Shown here in pieces: positions 38,100 through 47,300 of a stretch of 64,000 nucleotides of DNA. The notes under the pieces are model-generated. The model was not told where the DNA came from, made no database searches, and worked only from the letters and a program-made list of their open reading frames with translations. Made by a program: the position numbers and the translations under genes. Source of the DNA: Melioribacter sp051488665 (lineage in GTDB: Bacteria; Bacteroidota; Ignavibacteria; Ignavibacteriales; Melioribacteraceae); NCBI RefSeq assembly GCF_051488665.1, contig NZ_JBPSEG010000009.1:1-64000 (forward strand), in the 5' to 3' direction. Numbering within the stretch: position 1 is the stretch's first letter; each line of letters begins with the position of its first letter.

Positions 38100-40169
38100 A
38101 TGTTTAAAAAAATAATTTCACTTTTATTAATTGCGGGTTTGATTCCCGCACTGGCTCAGGTAGACCGGAGCCGGCTGCCCGAACCGGGACCCGCGCCCGA
38201 AATTAAGCTCGGTGAGTACGAATCGTTCGAACTGCCGAACGGTCTCAAAGTTTTCGTGGTGGAAAATCACAAACTGCCGAAAGTTACTTTCTATCTGCAA
38301 GTCGACTCCGATCCGGTTCTTCAGAAAGAGCAGACCGGATATGTGGAAGCCGTTGGCGAACTGCTGCGTACAGGCACAAAGAAAAGAACCAAAGACAAAC
38401 TCGACGAAGAAATCGATTTTCTGGGCGCTTCGTTTTCAACATCGGCCGACAATATAACGGCGTCGGCTCTCTCGAAATATAAAGACAAGATATTCGAGAT
38501 TATGGCTGACGTTATTATGAATTCGGAGTTCAAACAGGAAGAGCTCGACAAGGTCAAAAAACAAATGATTTCCTCTCTTGCGGCATCGAAAGACGAGCCG
38601 AACGCAATCGCAAGACGAGTTCGTTCGGTGTTGATGTTCGGTAAAGATCATCCGTACGGAGAACTCGAAACGGAAGAAACAGTGAATGCGATCAGTCTGG
38701 ATGCATGTAAAAATTACTATCAAACATATTTCAAACCCAACATTTCTTATCTGGCAATTGTCGGGGATATTACGCTTGAAGAAGCAAAACAACTTGTGGA
38801 AAAATATCTCGGCGGCTGGCAAAAGGGAAACGTTCCGGAACATAAGTATAACACGCCCAAGCCTCCTCTTATTACGAAAGTTGCAATGGTGGACAGGGCA
38901 AATTCCGTCCAATCCGTTATATCGGTTTGTTATCCGGTAGAATTGCCCGTAGGATCGGAAGACGCTATCAAAGCTTCCGTCGCCAATCTTATATTGGGAG
39001 GAAGCGCAACGGGAAGATTGTTTATGAATCTCCGCGAAGATAAGGCTTATACCTATGGCGCTTATTCCGTGCTGCGACCGGATCCGATAGTTGGAACTTA
39101 TTTTGCTTTTGCGCAGGTGCGCAATAGCGTTACGGACAGCGCCGTAACAGAAATTTTGAAAGAGATGAAAAGAATACGCAGCGAAAAAGTATCGGAAGAA
39201 GAATTGGCAAAAGCCAAAAATTATTTGACGGGCAATTTCATTCGCGACCTCGAAAATCCCGCTACCATTGCCCGTTTTGCAGTGAACACTGCCCGTTACA
39301 ATCTTCCCAAAGATTATTACAAAAATTACCTGAAAAATCTCGCGGCTGTAACTGCAGACGACGTGTTTAATACGGCGAAAAAATATATCAAGCCGAACAA
39401 TTCATATATTCTTGTAGTCGGAAGCGCCGATGAAGTAGCCGGCAAACTGACGAAATTTACCGTTACTAATAAAATCGAATATTACGACGTCAACGGCAAT
39501 CCGTACGACCCGTCAATGAAGAAAATACCCGAAGGCATGACCGCAGAGCAGGTGATCAAGAATTATATCGAAGCAATCGGAGGGGCAGAAAAGCTTGCAG
39601 CCGTTAAAGACAGAACCGTTAAAATGAACGGTTCGATGCAGGGTATGAATGTAAACGTTACGCTTTATCAAAAGTACCCCAACAAGTTGTACCAGGAAGT
39701 CGACGCCGGAGTCTTCAAACAAAAGACCGTCTTCGACGGCGAGAAAGGATATGTGGAAGCTATGGGTCAGAAGCAGGAGCTTCAGGGCGATCAACTCGAG
39801 TCGCTTAAAAACGAAGCGCTCGACGCCATGCTCGACTATTCGAAATACGGAATAACGCCGGAATTGACTGGCATGGAAAATATCAACGGGAAAGACGCCT
39901 ACCGGATTGTATTGACATCCGCCGGAGGAAAGAAAACCACTCAGTACTACGACCCCGACACATGGCTTTTGATAAGGAGCGTATCGTCGATTTCGACTCC
40001 TCAGGGCAGTTTTACTCAAACGATGGATATGAGCGATTATAAGGAAGTTAACGGCGTTAAATATCCGTTCAAATATGTTCAAAGCTTCGGACCGCAGTCG
40101 ATTGAATTAAACGTAAGCGCTATTGAAATTAATACGGGTTTGCCGGATTCGTTGTTTGAGGTTAAATAG
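38100..40169 (+). CDS. M16-like non-catalytic subunit with C-terminal lipoprotein-sorting-like domain
   Basis: A 689-residue exported protein with a signal peptide (ending PALAQ). Residues about 35-460 follow the M16 fold (NGLKVFVVENHKLPKVTFYL, then TGYVEAVGELLRTGTKKR), but the HxxEH motif is absent at the expected place (VEAVGELL), so it should be catalytically inert. Residues about 475-689 are an extra domain (QVIKNYIEAIGGAEKLAAV; TVKMNGSMQGM; YYDPDTWLL) resembling a LolA/LppX-type or MG2-like beta domain. It probably supports or anchors the preceding peptidase. Confidence 0.85.
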   Translation: MFKKIISLLLIAGLIPALAQVDRSRLPEPGPAPEIKLGEYESFELPNGLKVFVVENHKLPKVTFYLQVDSDPVLQKEQTGYVEAVGELLRTGTKKRTKDKLDEEIDFLGASFSTSADNITASALSKYKDKIFEIMADVIMNSEFKQEELDKVKKQMISSLAASKDEPNAIARRVRSVLMFGKDHPYGELETEETVNAISLDACKNYYQTYFKPNISYLAIVGDITLEEAKQLVEKYLGGWQKGNVPEHKYNTPKPPLITKVAMVDRANSVQSVISVCYPVELPVGSEDAIKASVANLILGGSATGRLFMNLREDKAYTYGAYSVLRPDPIVGTYFAFAQVRNSVTDSAVTEILKEMKRIRSEKVSEEELAKAKNYLTGNFIRDLENPATIARFAVNTARYNLPKDYYKNYLKNLAAVTADDVFNTAKKYIKPNNSYILVVGSADEVAGKLTKFTVTNKIEYYDVNGNPYDPSMKKIPEGMTAEQVIKNYIEAIGGAEKLAAVKDRTVKMNGSMQGMNVNVTLYQKYPNKLYQEVDAGVFKQKTVFDGEKGYVEAMGQKQELQGDQLESLKNEALDAMLDYSKYGITPELTGMENINGKDAYRIVLTSAGGKKTTQYYDPDTWLLIRSVSSISTPQGSFTQTMDMSDYKEVNGVKYPFKYVQSFGPQSIELNVSAIEINTGLPDSLFEVK

Positions 40170-40182
40170 AGAGGAAATAAAA

Positions 40183-40206
40183 AAGCCCCCGTTGAAACGG
40201 GGGCTT
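40183..40206 (-). terminator. Terminator after the first cold-shock gene (possibly bidirectional)
   Basis: A strong GC stem (aagccccc gtt / aac gggggctt) between the convergent M16-like and csp genes. It is followed on the minus strand by a long T run (ctttttta), so it terminates csp. The plus-strand side has only a short T tract and may partly serve the M16 operon too. Confidence 0.9.
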
Positions 40207-40219
40207 TCGGTTTATTTGC

Positions 40220-40432
40220 TTATTGAATTACTTTCACTTCGGATGCTTGAAGACCTTTCGGACCCTGAGTAACGCTGAATTCAACTTTGTCGTTTTCATT
40301 CAGCGTCTTGTAGCCTTCGCCTACAATCGACTGATAATGAACAAAAACGTCTTCGCCGTTTTCTTGTGAAATAAATCCGTAACCTTTTGAACTGTTAAAC
40401 CATTTAACAGATCCTGTTTTGCGCTCTGCCAT
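40220..40432 (-). CDS. Cold-shock protein, CspA family (copy 1)
   Basis: A 70-residue single-stranded nucleic-acid-binding protein. RNP1 is KGYGFI (16-21) and RNP2 VFVHY (29-33), and the full length matches CspA. It acts as an RNA chaperone. It is over 90% identical by eye to the second copy at 40690. Its leader carries the shared 40491-40550 element, so it is likely controlled post-transcriptionally. Confidence 0.97.
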   Translation of the reverse strand: MAERKTGSVKWFNSSKGYGFISQENGEDVFVHYQSIVGEGYKTLNENDKVEFSVTQGPKGLQASEVKVIQ

Positions 40433-40490
40433 AACAGATGCTCCTTAAAATAAATTTGTAAATACGTTTATTTTTCGACAGAGGTTAAGA

Positions 40491-40550
40491 ACTACTGAGG
40501 GTTCGAGCGGGATGCTTCTACTACTTCGTATACTTCTAAAACAACTGTCT
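40491..40550 (-). promoter_or_regulatory. Conserved cold-shock leader element, copy 1
   Basis: A 60-nt stretch nearly identical to 40958-41018. Both share, in plus orientation, actactgagggtt at the gene-proximal end and aactgtct at the far end, separated from each ATG by exactly 58 nt. In the RNA, GACAG at the far end could pair with CUGUC in the leader (plus 40477-40481), and AGC/GCU could form a small hairpin. The element would begin at about the transcription start. I infer a cis-acting RNA element for temperature control or self-regulation. Confidence 0.75.
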
Positions 40551-40560
40551 TACGCATGCT

Positions 40561-40589
40561 AACATAAGGAATTATTCTTTTACTTCCAA
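40561..40589 (-). promoter_or_regulatory. Predicted promoter of cold-shock gene 1
   Basis: On the minus strand, minus35 TTGGAA (40584-40589), a 17-bp spacer and minus10 TATGTT (40561-40566). The paralogous gene has TAGGAA-N17-TATGTT in the same place. Transcription would start about at the first bases of the conserved leader element. Confidence 0.65.
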
Positions 40590-40654
40590 ATGAATTAATA
40601 AAATACGGAAACAGCGGTTTGTGTGCAGCTGATTTTTGGGGGTAGATTAATAAA

Positions 40655-40679
40655 AAAAGCCCCGTCGGACGGGGCTTTT
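40655..40679 (-). terminator. Terminator after the second cold-shock gene
   Basis: A GC stem (agccccgtc / gacggggct) 11 bp past the csp stop codon, followed on the minus strand by ttttttta, so it is a canonical intrinsic terminator. It separates the two csp transcripts. Confidence 0.92.
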
Positions 40680-40689
40680 GTGTAGTTTT

Positions 40690-40899
40690 TTATATCACTT
40701 TCACTTCGGAAGCCTGAAGACCTTTCGGGCCCTGAGTTACGCTGTACTCGACTCTGTCGTTTTCGTCAAGCGTTTTGAATCCCTGGCTTACGATTGCCTG
40801 GTAATGAACAAAAACGTCTTCGCCGTTTTCCTGTGAAATGAATCCGTAACCTTTTGAGCTGTTAAACCATTTAACAGTTCCTGTTTTGCGCTCTGCCAT
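40690..40899 (-). CDS. Cold-shock protein, CspA family (copy 2)
   Basis: A 69-residue CspA-type RNA chaperone with the same RNP1 (KGYGFI) and RNP2 (VFVHY) motifs. It differs from copy 1 at only a few residues, such as QAIVSQGFKTLDENDR versus QSIVGEGYKTLNENDK. It is separately terminated and has its own promoter and the same leader element, so the pair arose by duplication of the whole transcription unit. Confidence 0.97.
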   Translation of the reverse strand: MAERKTGTVKWFNSSKGYGFISQENGEDVFVHYQAIVSQGFKTLDENDRVEYSVTQGPKGLQASEVKVI

Positions 40900-40957
40900 A
40901 AGTGCGCTCCTTTTTTAATAAGTTGTTAATGTTATTTATGACAGGTGCTATGGAACT

Positions 40958-41018
40958 ACTACTGAGGGTTTAAGCGGTATGCTATTACTTCTTTAGTAAA
41001 CTTCTATATCAACTGTCT
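40958..41018 (-). promoter_or_regulatory. Conserved cold-shock leader element, copy 2
   Basis: A 61-nt counterpart of 40491-40550, with about 75% identity by eye, clustering in the first 13 and last 8 positions. It lies 58 nt upstream of its ATG, the same as copy 1. The GACAG/CUGUC pairing is retained, with CTGTC in the leader read on the minus strand (plus gacag near 40940-40944). Conservation of spacing and ends while the middle drifts argues for function rather than recent duplication alone. Confidence 0.75.
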
Positions 41019-41027
41019 TTCAAAACA

Positions 41028-41056
41028 AACATACGGAAATAATAATTAAGTTCCTA
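41028..41056 (-). promoter_or_regulatory. Predicted promoter of cold-shock gene 2
   Basis: On the minus strand, minus35 TAGGAA (41051-41056), 17-bp spacer, minus10 TATGTT (41028-41033), matching the copy 1 promoter. The leader element begins 9 nt after the minus10 box. Confidence 0.62.
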
Positions 41057-41198
41057 ATGGAAAATTAAAATAAATTCAGAACGGCTAAAAGCCTCAGCTT
41101 TCTGATATTTTACCGGCCGAAACAGAATGTTTGCCGAATTGCCGTTTTAGAAGACCCGATAATATTTCAATTTTATTATCCCTATTTTAAAAATATTC

Positions 41199-41227
41199 TT
41201 GACAGAACAAAAAAGAGGTTATATATT
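41199..41227 (+). promoter_or_regulatory. Predicted promoter of the TetR/efflux operon
   Basis: A consensus-like minus35 TTGACA (41199-41204), 17-bp spacer and minus10 TATATT (41222-41227). It is placed directly before a palindrome that would be covered by a repressor. Confidence 0.75.
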
Positions 41228-41232
41228 TAAGG

Positions 41233-41256
41233 AAACGATTTATACAAATTTCGTTT
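41233..41256. promoter_or_regulatory. Predicted TetR operator (palindrome)
   Basis: A 24-bp imperfect inverted repeat with perfect 6-bp outer arms (aaacga ... tcgttt), located just after the minus10 box and 28 bp before the tetR start codon. This position suits autorepression of tetR and the downstream efflux genes. Confidence 0.65.
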
Positions 41257-41283
41257 ACATAGAATAGGATTAGAGGTGTTATT

Positions 41284-41904
41284 TTGAATGAAAATTTAGA
41301 ATTACGGGATCGTATTTTAGCCTTGGCTGAAGAGAAATTCCAAAAATACGGCTTCGGCAAAGTTACGATGGAAGAAATTGCCGCCGACCTTGGCATCAGC
41401 AAAAAAACTCTCTACAAACATTTTTCGAACAAAGAGCATATTCTCCGCGAGGTTATTAGGAAAATTAAAGTCGATTTCGAAACATTTTTTGACGAGCTCT
41501 TTAATAACGAAAGCCTCGACTTTTTCGAAAAGCTGAAACAGTTGACGGATTACTTTACCAAAAATTCCGCCCGTTTTGAAGGCAATATGATCAAAGACCT
41601 TGCGCACAATCATCCGGCTCTCTGGGCGGAGCTGAAAGAATATCGAAAAGAACAAGCGCGAAGCCGCATTGCCAGGATACTCGACGAAGGAACCAAAAGC
41701 GGCTTTTTCAGAAACGATATTCTGAGCGAACTGGTCGCCGTGATGATTTCTTCGGTTCACAATATTATTACTCCCGAAGTTATCAAAGAACTTCCGATTA
41801 CCGAAAAGAATGCCCACATCTGTTTCTCGCGCATAATATTCGAAGGCATTCTTACCGAAGAAGGAAGGAAAAAATTAAAAGAGCTGGATTTGCCGAATAA
41901 ATAA
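41284..41904 (+). CDS. TetR/AcrR-family repressor
   Basis: A 206-residue regulator. The start is a TTG at 41284, supported by agaggtg 6 nt upstream; the nearby ATG at 41288 is out of frame. The N-terminal HTH is standard: KVTMEEIAADLGISKKTLYKHFSNKEHIL (residues about 22-50). The C-terminal ligand domain is unrevealing. It precedes the TolC gene by 27 bp and probably represses the whole efflux operon, with inducers unknown. Confidence 0.93.
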   Translation: MNENLELRDRILALAEEKFQKYGFGKVTMEEIAADLGISKKTLYKHFSNKEHILREVIRKIKVDFETFFDELFNNESLDFFEKLKQLTDYFTKNSARFEGNMIKDLAHNHPALWAELKEYRKEQARSRIARILDEGTKSGFFRNDILSELVAVMISSVHNIITPEVIKELPITEKNAHICFSRIIFEGILTEEGRKKLKELDLPNK

Positions 41905-41931
41905 GTTTAATAAACAAAAGCGAGGATAAAA

Positions 41932-43269
41932 GTGAAAAAAATCTGGATGTTAATCGTAGTATCGGCGGGACTTGTTTTCGGTCAAACAAACGAAAGACTC
42001 GTCCTCGATATCGATACGGCTATTAAATTAGCCCTCGAGAACAATCCGAATGTTAAAATTGCGCGCATGGAAGTTAACAAGTCGGAGGAAAAATTCCGGG
42101 AAACCGTCAGCGGTTACTACCCGAAAATCGACGCAAGCGCGCAGTATCAAAGATATATCAATAAACCGGTTATTTTTCTGCCTCCCGGTTCGCCTTTCGG
42201 AACCACGCTCGAAATAGGATCGGACAATTCATACAATGCGGCTGTAAGTTTGAGCCTTCCGATTTTTTCACTATCGCTGATTGAAGGCACAAAAACGGCG
42301 TCCCTCGGCGTCGATATGGCAAAAGTCAATTTACGCAACACCGAAATCAAAACCGTAACTAACGTAAAAAAATCGTTTTTAGGCGTTCTGCTGGCGCGCG
42401 AATATAAAACAGTTATGCAGCAAAGCTTGAAAAACGCGCAGGACAATCTTGAAAACATTAAGAAATTAAATGCTCAGGGATTAATGTCGGATTACGACCT
42501 GCTGCGCGCCGAGGTTCAGGTGGAAAATTTAAAACCTGCGGTTTTGCAAGCCGAGAACAACTATAAACTGACTCTCGACGGCTTAAAAGTTACAATCGGG
42601 CTCGACGCTTCGAAGAATATCGACGTCAAGGGCGAACTTAAGTACGACGAGAATTTTGTTGTTCCTGAATATGATGAAACGCTCTCGGAAGTTTTGAAAA
42701 ACAATCCCCAGATCGAATTGCTCGACAAACAGGTTGAAATAAGCCAAAAAAGCGTGTCGCTTCAGAAAGCGGCATATTATCCGTCGCTTGCGGCGTTCAG
42801 CAATTACCAGTATCAGACCCAATCGAATGACTTCAAATTTCAGGATTATAAATGGGTAAAAACTTTTCTTGTGGGCGTTCAGGTACAACTTCCGATATTC
42901 AACGGTTTTAAAACAAACGCTCTGGTTGAGCAAGCGGAAATTTCGCTCAATCAGGCAGTCGAACAAAAGGAAGGATTCTTAAAGGCTGTTAAAACCCAGA
43001 TTAGCAGCGTTATTTATAATATATCTCAGGCGGTAAAAAGAATAGAAGCTCAGTCGAAAACCGTTGAACAGGCGCAAAAGGGATACGAAATAGCCAAAAC
43101 GCGACTCGAAAACGGATTGAGCACTCAGCTCGAAGTTAACGACGCCGAGCTTGCGCTTCGACAGGCTAAACTGAATCGTCTGCAGGCTGTTTACGATTTC
43201 CATTCGGCGCTTGCCGACCTTCACGAATTAACGGGCAAAAGTTTTAATTATGAAATCAAGGAGAACTAA
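41932..43269 (+). CDS. TolC-family outer-membrane efflux protein
   Basis: A 445-residue protein with a signal peptide (ending GLVFGQ) and the long paired coiled-coil helices of the TolC fold. It contains IKLALENNPNVKIARMEV near the N-terminus and the repeat KNNPQIELLDKQVEIS in the second half, with NGLSTQLEVNDAELAL in the last third. It forms the outer-membrane duct of the RND pump encoded downstream. Confidence 0.93.
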   Translation: MKKIWMLIVVSAGLVFGQTNERLVLDIDTAIKLALENNPNVKIARMEVNKSEEKFRETVSGYYPKIDASAQYQRYINKPVIFLPPGSPFGTTLEIGSDNSYNAAVSLSLPIFSLSLIEGTKTASLGVDMAKVNLRNTEIKTVTNVKKSFLGVLLAREYKTVMQQSLKNAQDNLENIKKLNAQGLMSDYDLLRAEVQVENLKPAVLQAENNYKLTLDGLKVTIGLDASKNIDVKGELKYDENFVVPEYDETLSEVLKNNPQIELLDKQVEISQKSVSLQKAAYYPSLAAFSNYQYQTQSNDFKFQDYKWVKTFLVGVQVQLPIFNGFKTNALVEQAEISLNQAVEQKEGFLKAVKTQISSVIYNISQAVKRIEAQSKTVEQAQKGYEIAKTRLENGLSTQLEVNDAELALRQAKLNRLQAVYDFHSALADLHELTGKSFNYEIKEN

Positions 43270-43271
43270 AA

Positions 43272-44309
43272 ATGAAATCGAATAGAATTTTTGCGGCTCT
43301 ATTGCTTCTCTTGTTTGTCGGCTTTGCCGGTTGTTCTTCCAAAAAAGAAGAAGTTAAAGAGAATAAGCCGATTCCGGTTGAAGTAACCAGAGTTGAAACG
43401 ACCAGCATTGAAAGGGAAATTGAACTCGTCGGCACTTTGCAGCCCTGGAAAGAAGCCAATCTGGGCGCGCAGACAACCGGAAGAGTCGAAAAGATTTTCG
43501 TCGAAGAAGGAACTTACGTTAAAGAAGGCGATCTTCTTTTCCAGATGGACGACACTCAATTGATTCAGGCTAAACTTCAATATCAATTGGCAAAAGACAA
43601 TTACGAAAGAATGAAACCGCTTTACGAAAGCGGATCGATTTCACAGTCTCAGTTCGATCAGGTGAAAGCTAACTACGAATCCGCAGAGAAATCGTATAAT
43701 CTTTTGCTTACAAACACTCAATTCAGAGCTCCGTTTTCCGGAGTTGTAACGGCAAAAAAATTAAACGAAGGTGAAATCTTTTTGCTTGCGCCCACAGGAG
43801 GCGCGCCTTCAATTATAACCATAATGCAATTAAATCCTCTTAAACTGACGCTCGGCATTAGCGAGTCCGATTTTAATTCCGTGAAAACAGGACAAACTGT
43901 TGTCGTTAAGTCCGATATTTATCCCGACCGGGAATTCAAGGGAGTGATTAACAGAATAAATCCCGCAATCAATCCGGCAACCCGAACATTCCAGGCTGAG
44001 GTTAAAGTGCCGAATGACAATAATCTTTTGCGACCGGGAATGTTCGTAAGAGCTTCCGTAAAAATCGGAAGCAAGGAAGGTATTATTGTAAACCGCTCGG
44101 CTGCATTAAAACAGCTCGGTTCCGACGCTTACTACGGGTTCATCGTAAAAAACAATACGGCAAAACGCGTGGAGTTAAAATTGGGCAAGGAATTTAATTC
44201 TGTTGTGGAAATAGTAAGCGGATTGTCGGAAGGAGATTACCTCGTGACCAAAGGTCAGGGACTTTTGAAAGACGGTTCCGCCGTTGAAATCAAAGCTAAA
44301 GCAGAGTAA
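43272..44309 (+). CDS. RND efflux periplasmic adaptor (HlyD/MexA family), lipoprotein
   Basis: A 345-residue adaptor. The lipobox is FAGC at Cys21. Domains in order are a biotinyl-lipoyl half (QPWKEANLGAQTTGRVEKIFVEEGTYV split across the hairpin), an alpha-helical hairpin (QLAKDNYERMKPLYESGSIS), the second lipoyl half (TQFRAPFSGVV) and beta-barrel and membrane-proximal domains (LKLTLGISESDF; IVNRSAAL). It bridges the RND pump and TolC. It starts 2 bp after the TolC stop. Confidence 0.95.
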   Translation: MKSNRIFAALLLLLFVGFAGCSSKKEEVKENKPIPVEVTRVETTSIEREIELVGTLQPWKEANLGAQTTGRVEKIFVEEGTYVKEGDLLFQMDDTQLIQAKLQYQLAKDNYERMKPLYESGSISQSQFDQVKANYESAEKSYNLLLTNTQFRAPFSGVVTAKKLNEGEIFLLAPTGGAPSIITIMQLNPLKLTLGISESDFNSVKTGQTVVVKSDIYPDREFKGVINRINPAINPATRTFQAEVKVPNDNNLLRPGMFVRASVKIGSKEGIIVNRSAALKQLGSDAYYGFIVKNNTAKRVELKLGKEFNSVVEIVSGLSEGDYLVTKGQGLLKDGSAVEIKAKAE

Positions 44310-44321
44310 AAGGAGAGGGAA

Positions 44322-47300
44322 ATGAATCTACCAGAAATTTCAGTCAGAAGGCCGATAACAACTATAATGCTGTTTATAGCGATAGTTATAATCGGATTGG
44401 TTTCCTTTCAGAGACTGCCTATCGATCTGTTCCCGGAAATCGATCCGCCATACATTAGCGTTTTGACTCAATATCCGGGAGCAAGCGCTCAGGACGTTGA
44501 AATAAACGTAAGCAAGAAAATAGAAAGCGGTTTGAGCTCCGTTACGAACCTAAAAAAGATTTCATCGGTGTCAATCGATAATATTTCGGTTGTTCAGCTT
44601 GAATTCGAATACGGCACAAATCTCGACGAAGCTTCGAACGACATCCGTTCGGCTCTCGAATTTGCAAAACGAAATCTTCCGGACGACGCCGAAGACCCGA
44701 TTATCTTTAAATTCAGCACGAATATTTTTCCGATTCTCTATATTGCGGTTCAGGCTGATGAAAGTTATATCGGACTCAATAAACTGGTCGAAAAAGAAAT
44801 TATCGACCCTCTAAAACGCGTTAACGGAGTGGGTACGGTACAGGCTTTCGGCGGTCCGGTAAGACAAATTTTAATTAACGTTGACGCAAAGAAACTCGAA
44901 GCTTACAATATTTCGCCGGCTCAGATATCCCAGATTTTACAGGCGGAAAACGTCAACCTTCCTTCCGGATCAATCAAAGTCGGGGATATGGAATACAATC
45001 TCAGAGTGCCCGGCGAATTTACCGATGTCAACGAAATAAAAAATATTGTAGTATCCCAATCGGCGGGCAAATTGGTCTATCTCAAAGACGTTGCCGCAGT
45101 AAAAGACAGTTTGAAGGACAGAACAATAGACGTTCGCCTTAACGGAGGCAGAGGTCTGTTCATTATAGTTCAAAAACAGTCGGGCGCCAATACGGTGCAG
45201 GTAGCCGAAGATGTAAAAGCTAAAATCGAAGAACTCAAAAAGAATTTGCCTTCGGACGTTAAAATCGATATTACTCAGGATTCATCCGAATTTATTATCC
45301 AATCGGTGAATAACCTTGCAGAAGCGGTGCTGCTTGGCGGCGTATTCGTAACAATTGTAGTTCTTCTGTTCCTAAGAAAATGGAGAGCCACGTTTATTAT
45401 CGCATTGACGTTGCCCGTCTCGTTAATCGGAGCGTTTATTTATCTCTATTTTTCGGGCAATACGATAAATATCATTTCGCTTTCGTCGCTGTCGATTGCC
45501 GTTGGATTGGTAGTGGACGACGCGATAGTTATACTGGAAAACATAACGCGACACGTAGAACGGGGAGCGCGACCGCGAGAAGCGGCGGTTTTCGGATCAT
45601 CCGAAGTAGGACTTGCAGTTGCCGCCGCCACATTTACGATTGTCGCGGTATTTTTCCCGTTGGTATTTATTTCTGGAATTGCCGGCATCCTTTTTAATCA
45701 GCTCGGATTTCTTGTTACTGTAATGATTCTGGTTTCGCTGCTGGCTGCATTAACTCTCATTCCGATGCTTTCTTCTAAACTGCTGAAATCGCGCAAGGAA
45801 GAAAAACCGATTAAGAATCCGTTTCTTAAGAAGATTGACGGCGGTTTATCGTCCGCTCTCGACAGCGTCGATAACTTTTACACAAGAGTTCTCAACTGGG
45901 CTTTGGATCATCGCAAAACGGTAGTGTTGACAGCGTTGCTGATATTTGCCCCATCCATTATGTTGTTGGGAACATTGGGAACCGAATTTATACCGAAGTC
46001 GGATTCTTCGCAATTCCAGCTCACTTTGGAAATTGAACCCGGAAAAAAACTCGAAGAAACAGTCGAATACGTCAAAGAAATAGAGCGTATTGTAAAAGAA
46101 GATTTTCCGGAAGTCACGTATATGACAGCCCGCTCGGGCGTTAACGACCAGGGCTTTTCTTCGGTGCTTTTCGGTCAGAGCGAAGGCACGAACATAGCCA
46201 CATTCCAATTCAAAACAACAAAAATAAACGAGAGAAACCGTTCCGTATTTGAAATGGCTGACGCGCTTAGGGAACGTCTCAATTCTTTTGTGGGGATTAA
46301 AAGCATAAGCGTAAATACTGCGGGAGCCGGCGCGTTTTTAACCGGCGCCACCGGCGCTCCCGTTGAAGTCGATATTATCGGTCCTGACCTCGATGAATCG
46401 TATAAAATTGCCAACAGCATTAAAGAATATATGAATTCAATCGAAGGCACGAGAGACGTTCGTATCGACATAGGCGACCCGCGTCCCGAACTGCAGGTAG
46501 TATTGCAACGCGACAAAATGGCGACGAGCGGATTAAACACCGCCATGGTAGGCAACGCTCTGAGAAGTCATTATTACGGAATTACTTCGACTACGTACAG
46601 AGAATTGGGAGACGAGTACGATATCTTTATCAGTCTTCCGCCCGAAAAGAAAACCAGCATTGACGACATCGAAAATCTGCCTGTTAAAACCCTGCTAGGG
46701 ACGACTGTAAGATTGAAAGACGTCGGCAAGGTAGTTCAGGCGTATTCGCCTCCTACAATTAAAAGAAGAGAACAGGAGCGGGTTATTGCCGTGCTCTCCG
46801 ACGTCGAAGGCAGATCCCTCGGCGAGGTTACTTCGGATATTCAAAACTTTGTAGCCGGCATCGAATTGCCTCCGAATACAACTATCGAATACGGCGGACA
46901 AATCGAACAGCAGAGCGATACTTTCAAAGATCTGCTTTTGCTCCTGGCATTGAGCGTCATACTGGTTTATATGGTTATGGCGGCTCAGTTCGAATCGCTT
47001 CTCGATCCGTTCATAATAATGTTCTCGGTGCCGTTTGCTTTTACGGGCGTTTTCATCGCTCTCTTTATTACGGGAATTCCTTTCAGCGTAATAGCATTCC
47101 TCGGCAGCATTATGCTCGTCGGTATTGTAGTTAAGAACGCAATTGTGCTTGTCGACTTTACGAATATTACCCGAGCCCGCGGTTATGAATTACGCGAAGC
47201 GATTATTTATTCGGGCAGAAACAGGCTGCGTCCCGTTTTGATGACTACGTTTACAACTTTGCTCGGTCTGCTGCCGCTGGCAATCAGCACGGGCGAGGGT

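Larger units (their letters stand above)
40900..41283. other. 384-bp gap: leader of cold-shock gene 2 and tetR control region
   Basis: The left part is the leader and promoter of the minus-strand csp gene. The right part (41199-41283) is the promoter and operator of the plus-strand TetR gene. The middle (about 41060-41190) is AT-rich and I see no gene or clear structure in it. Confidence 0.7.

Noticed and set aside
40433..41060. Cold-shock leader copies as a mobile element
   Set aside because: Each copy sits at the same position relative to a csp gene and promoter, so duplication of the csp transcription unit explains them.
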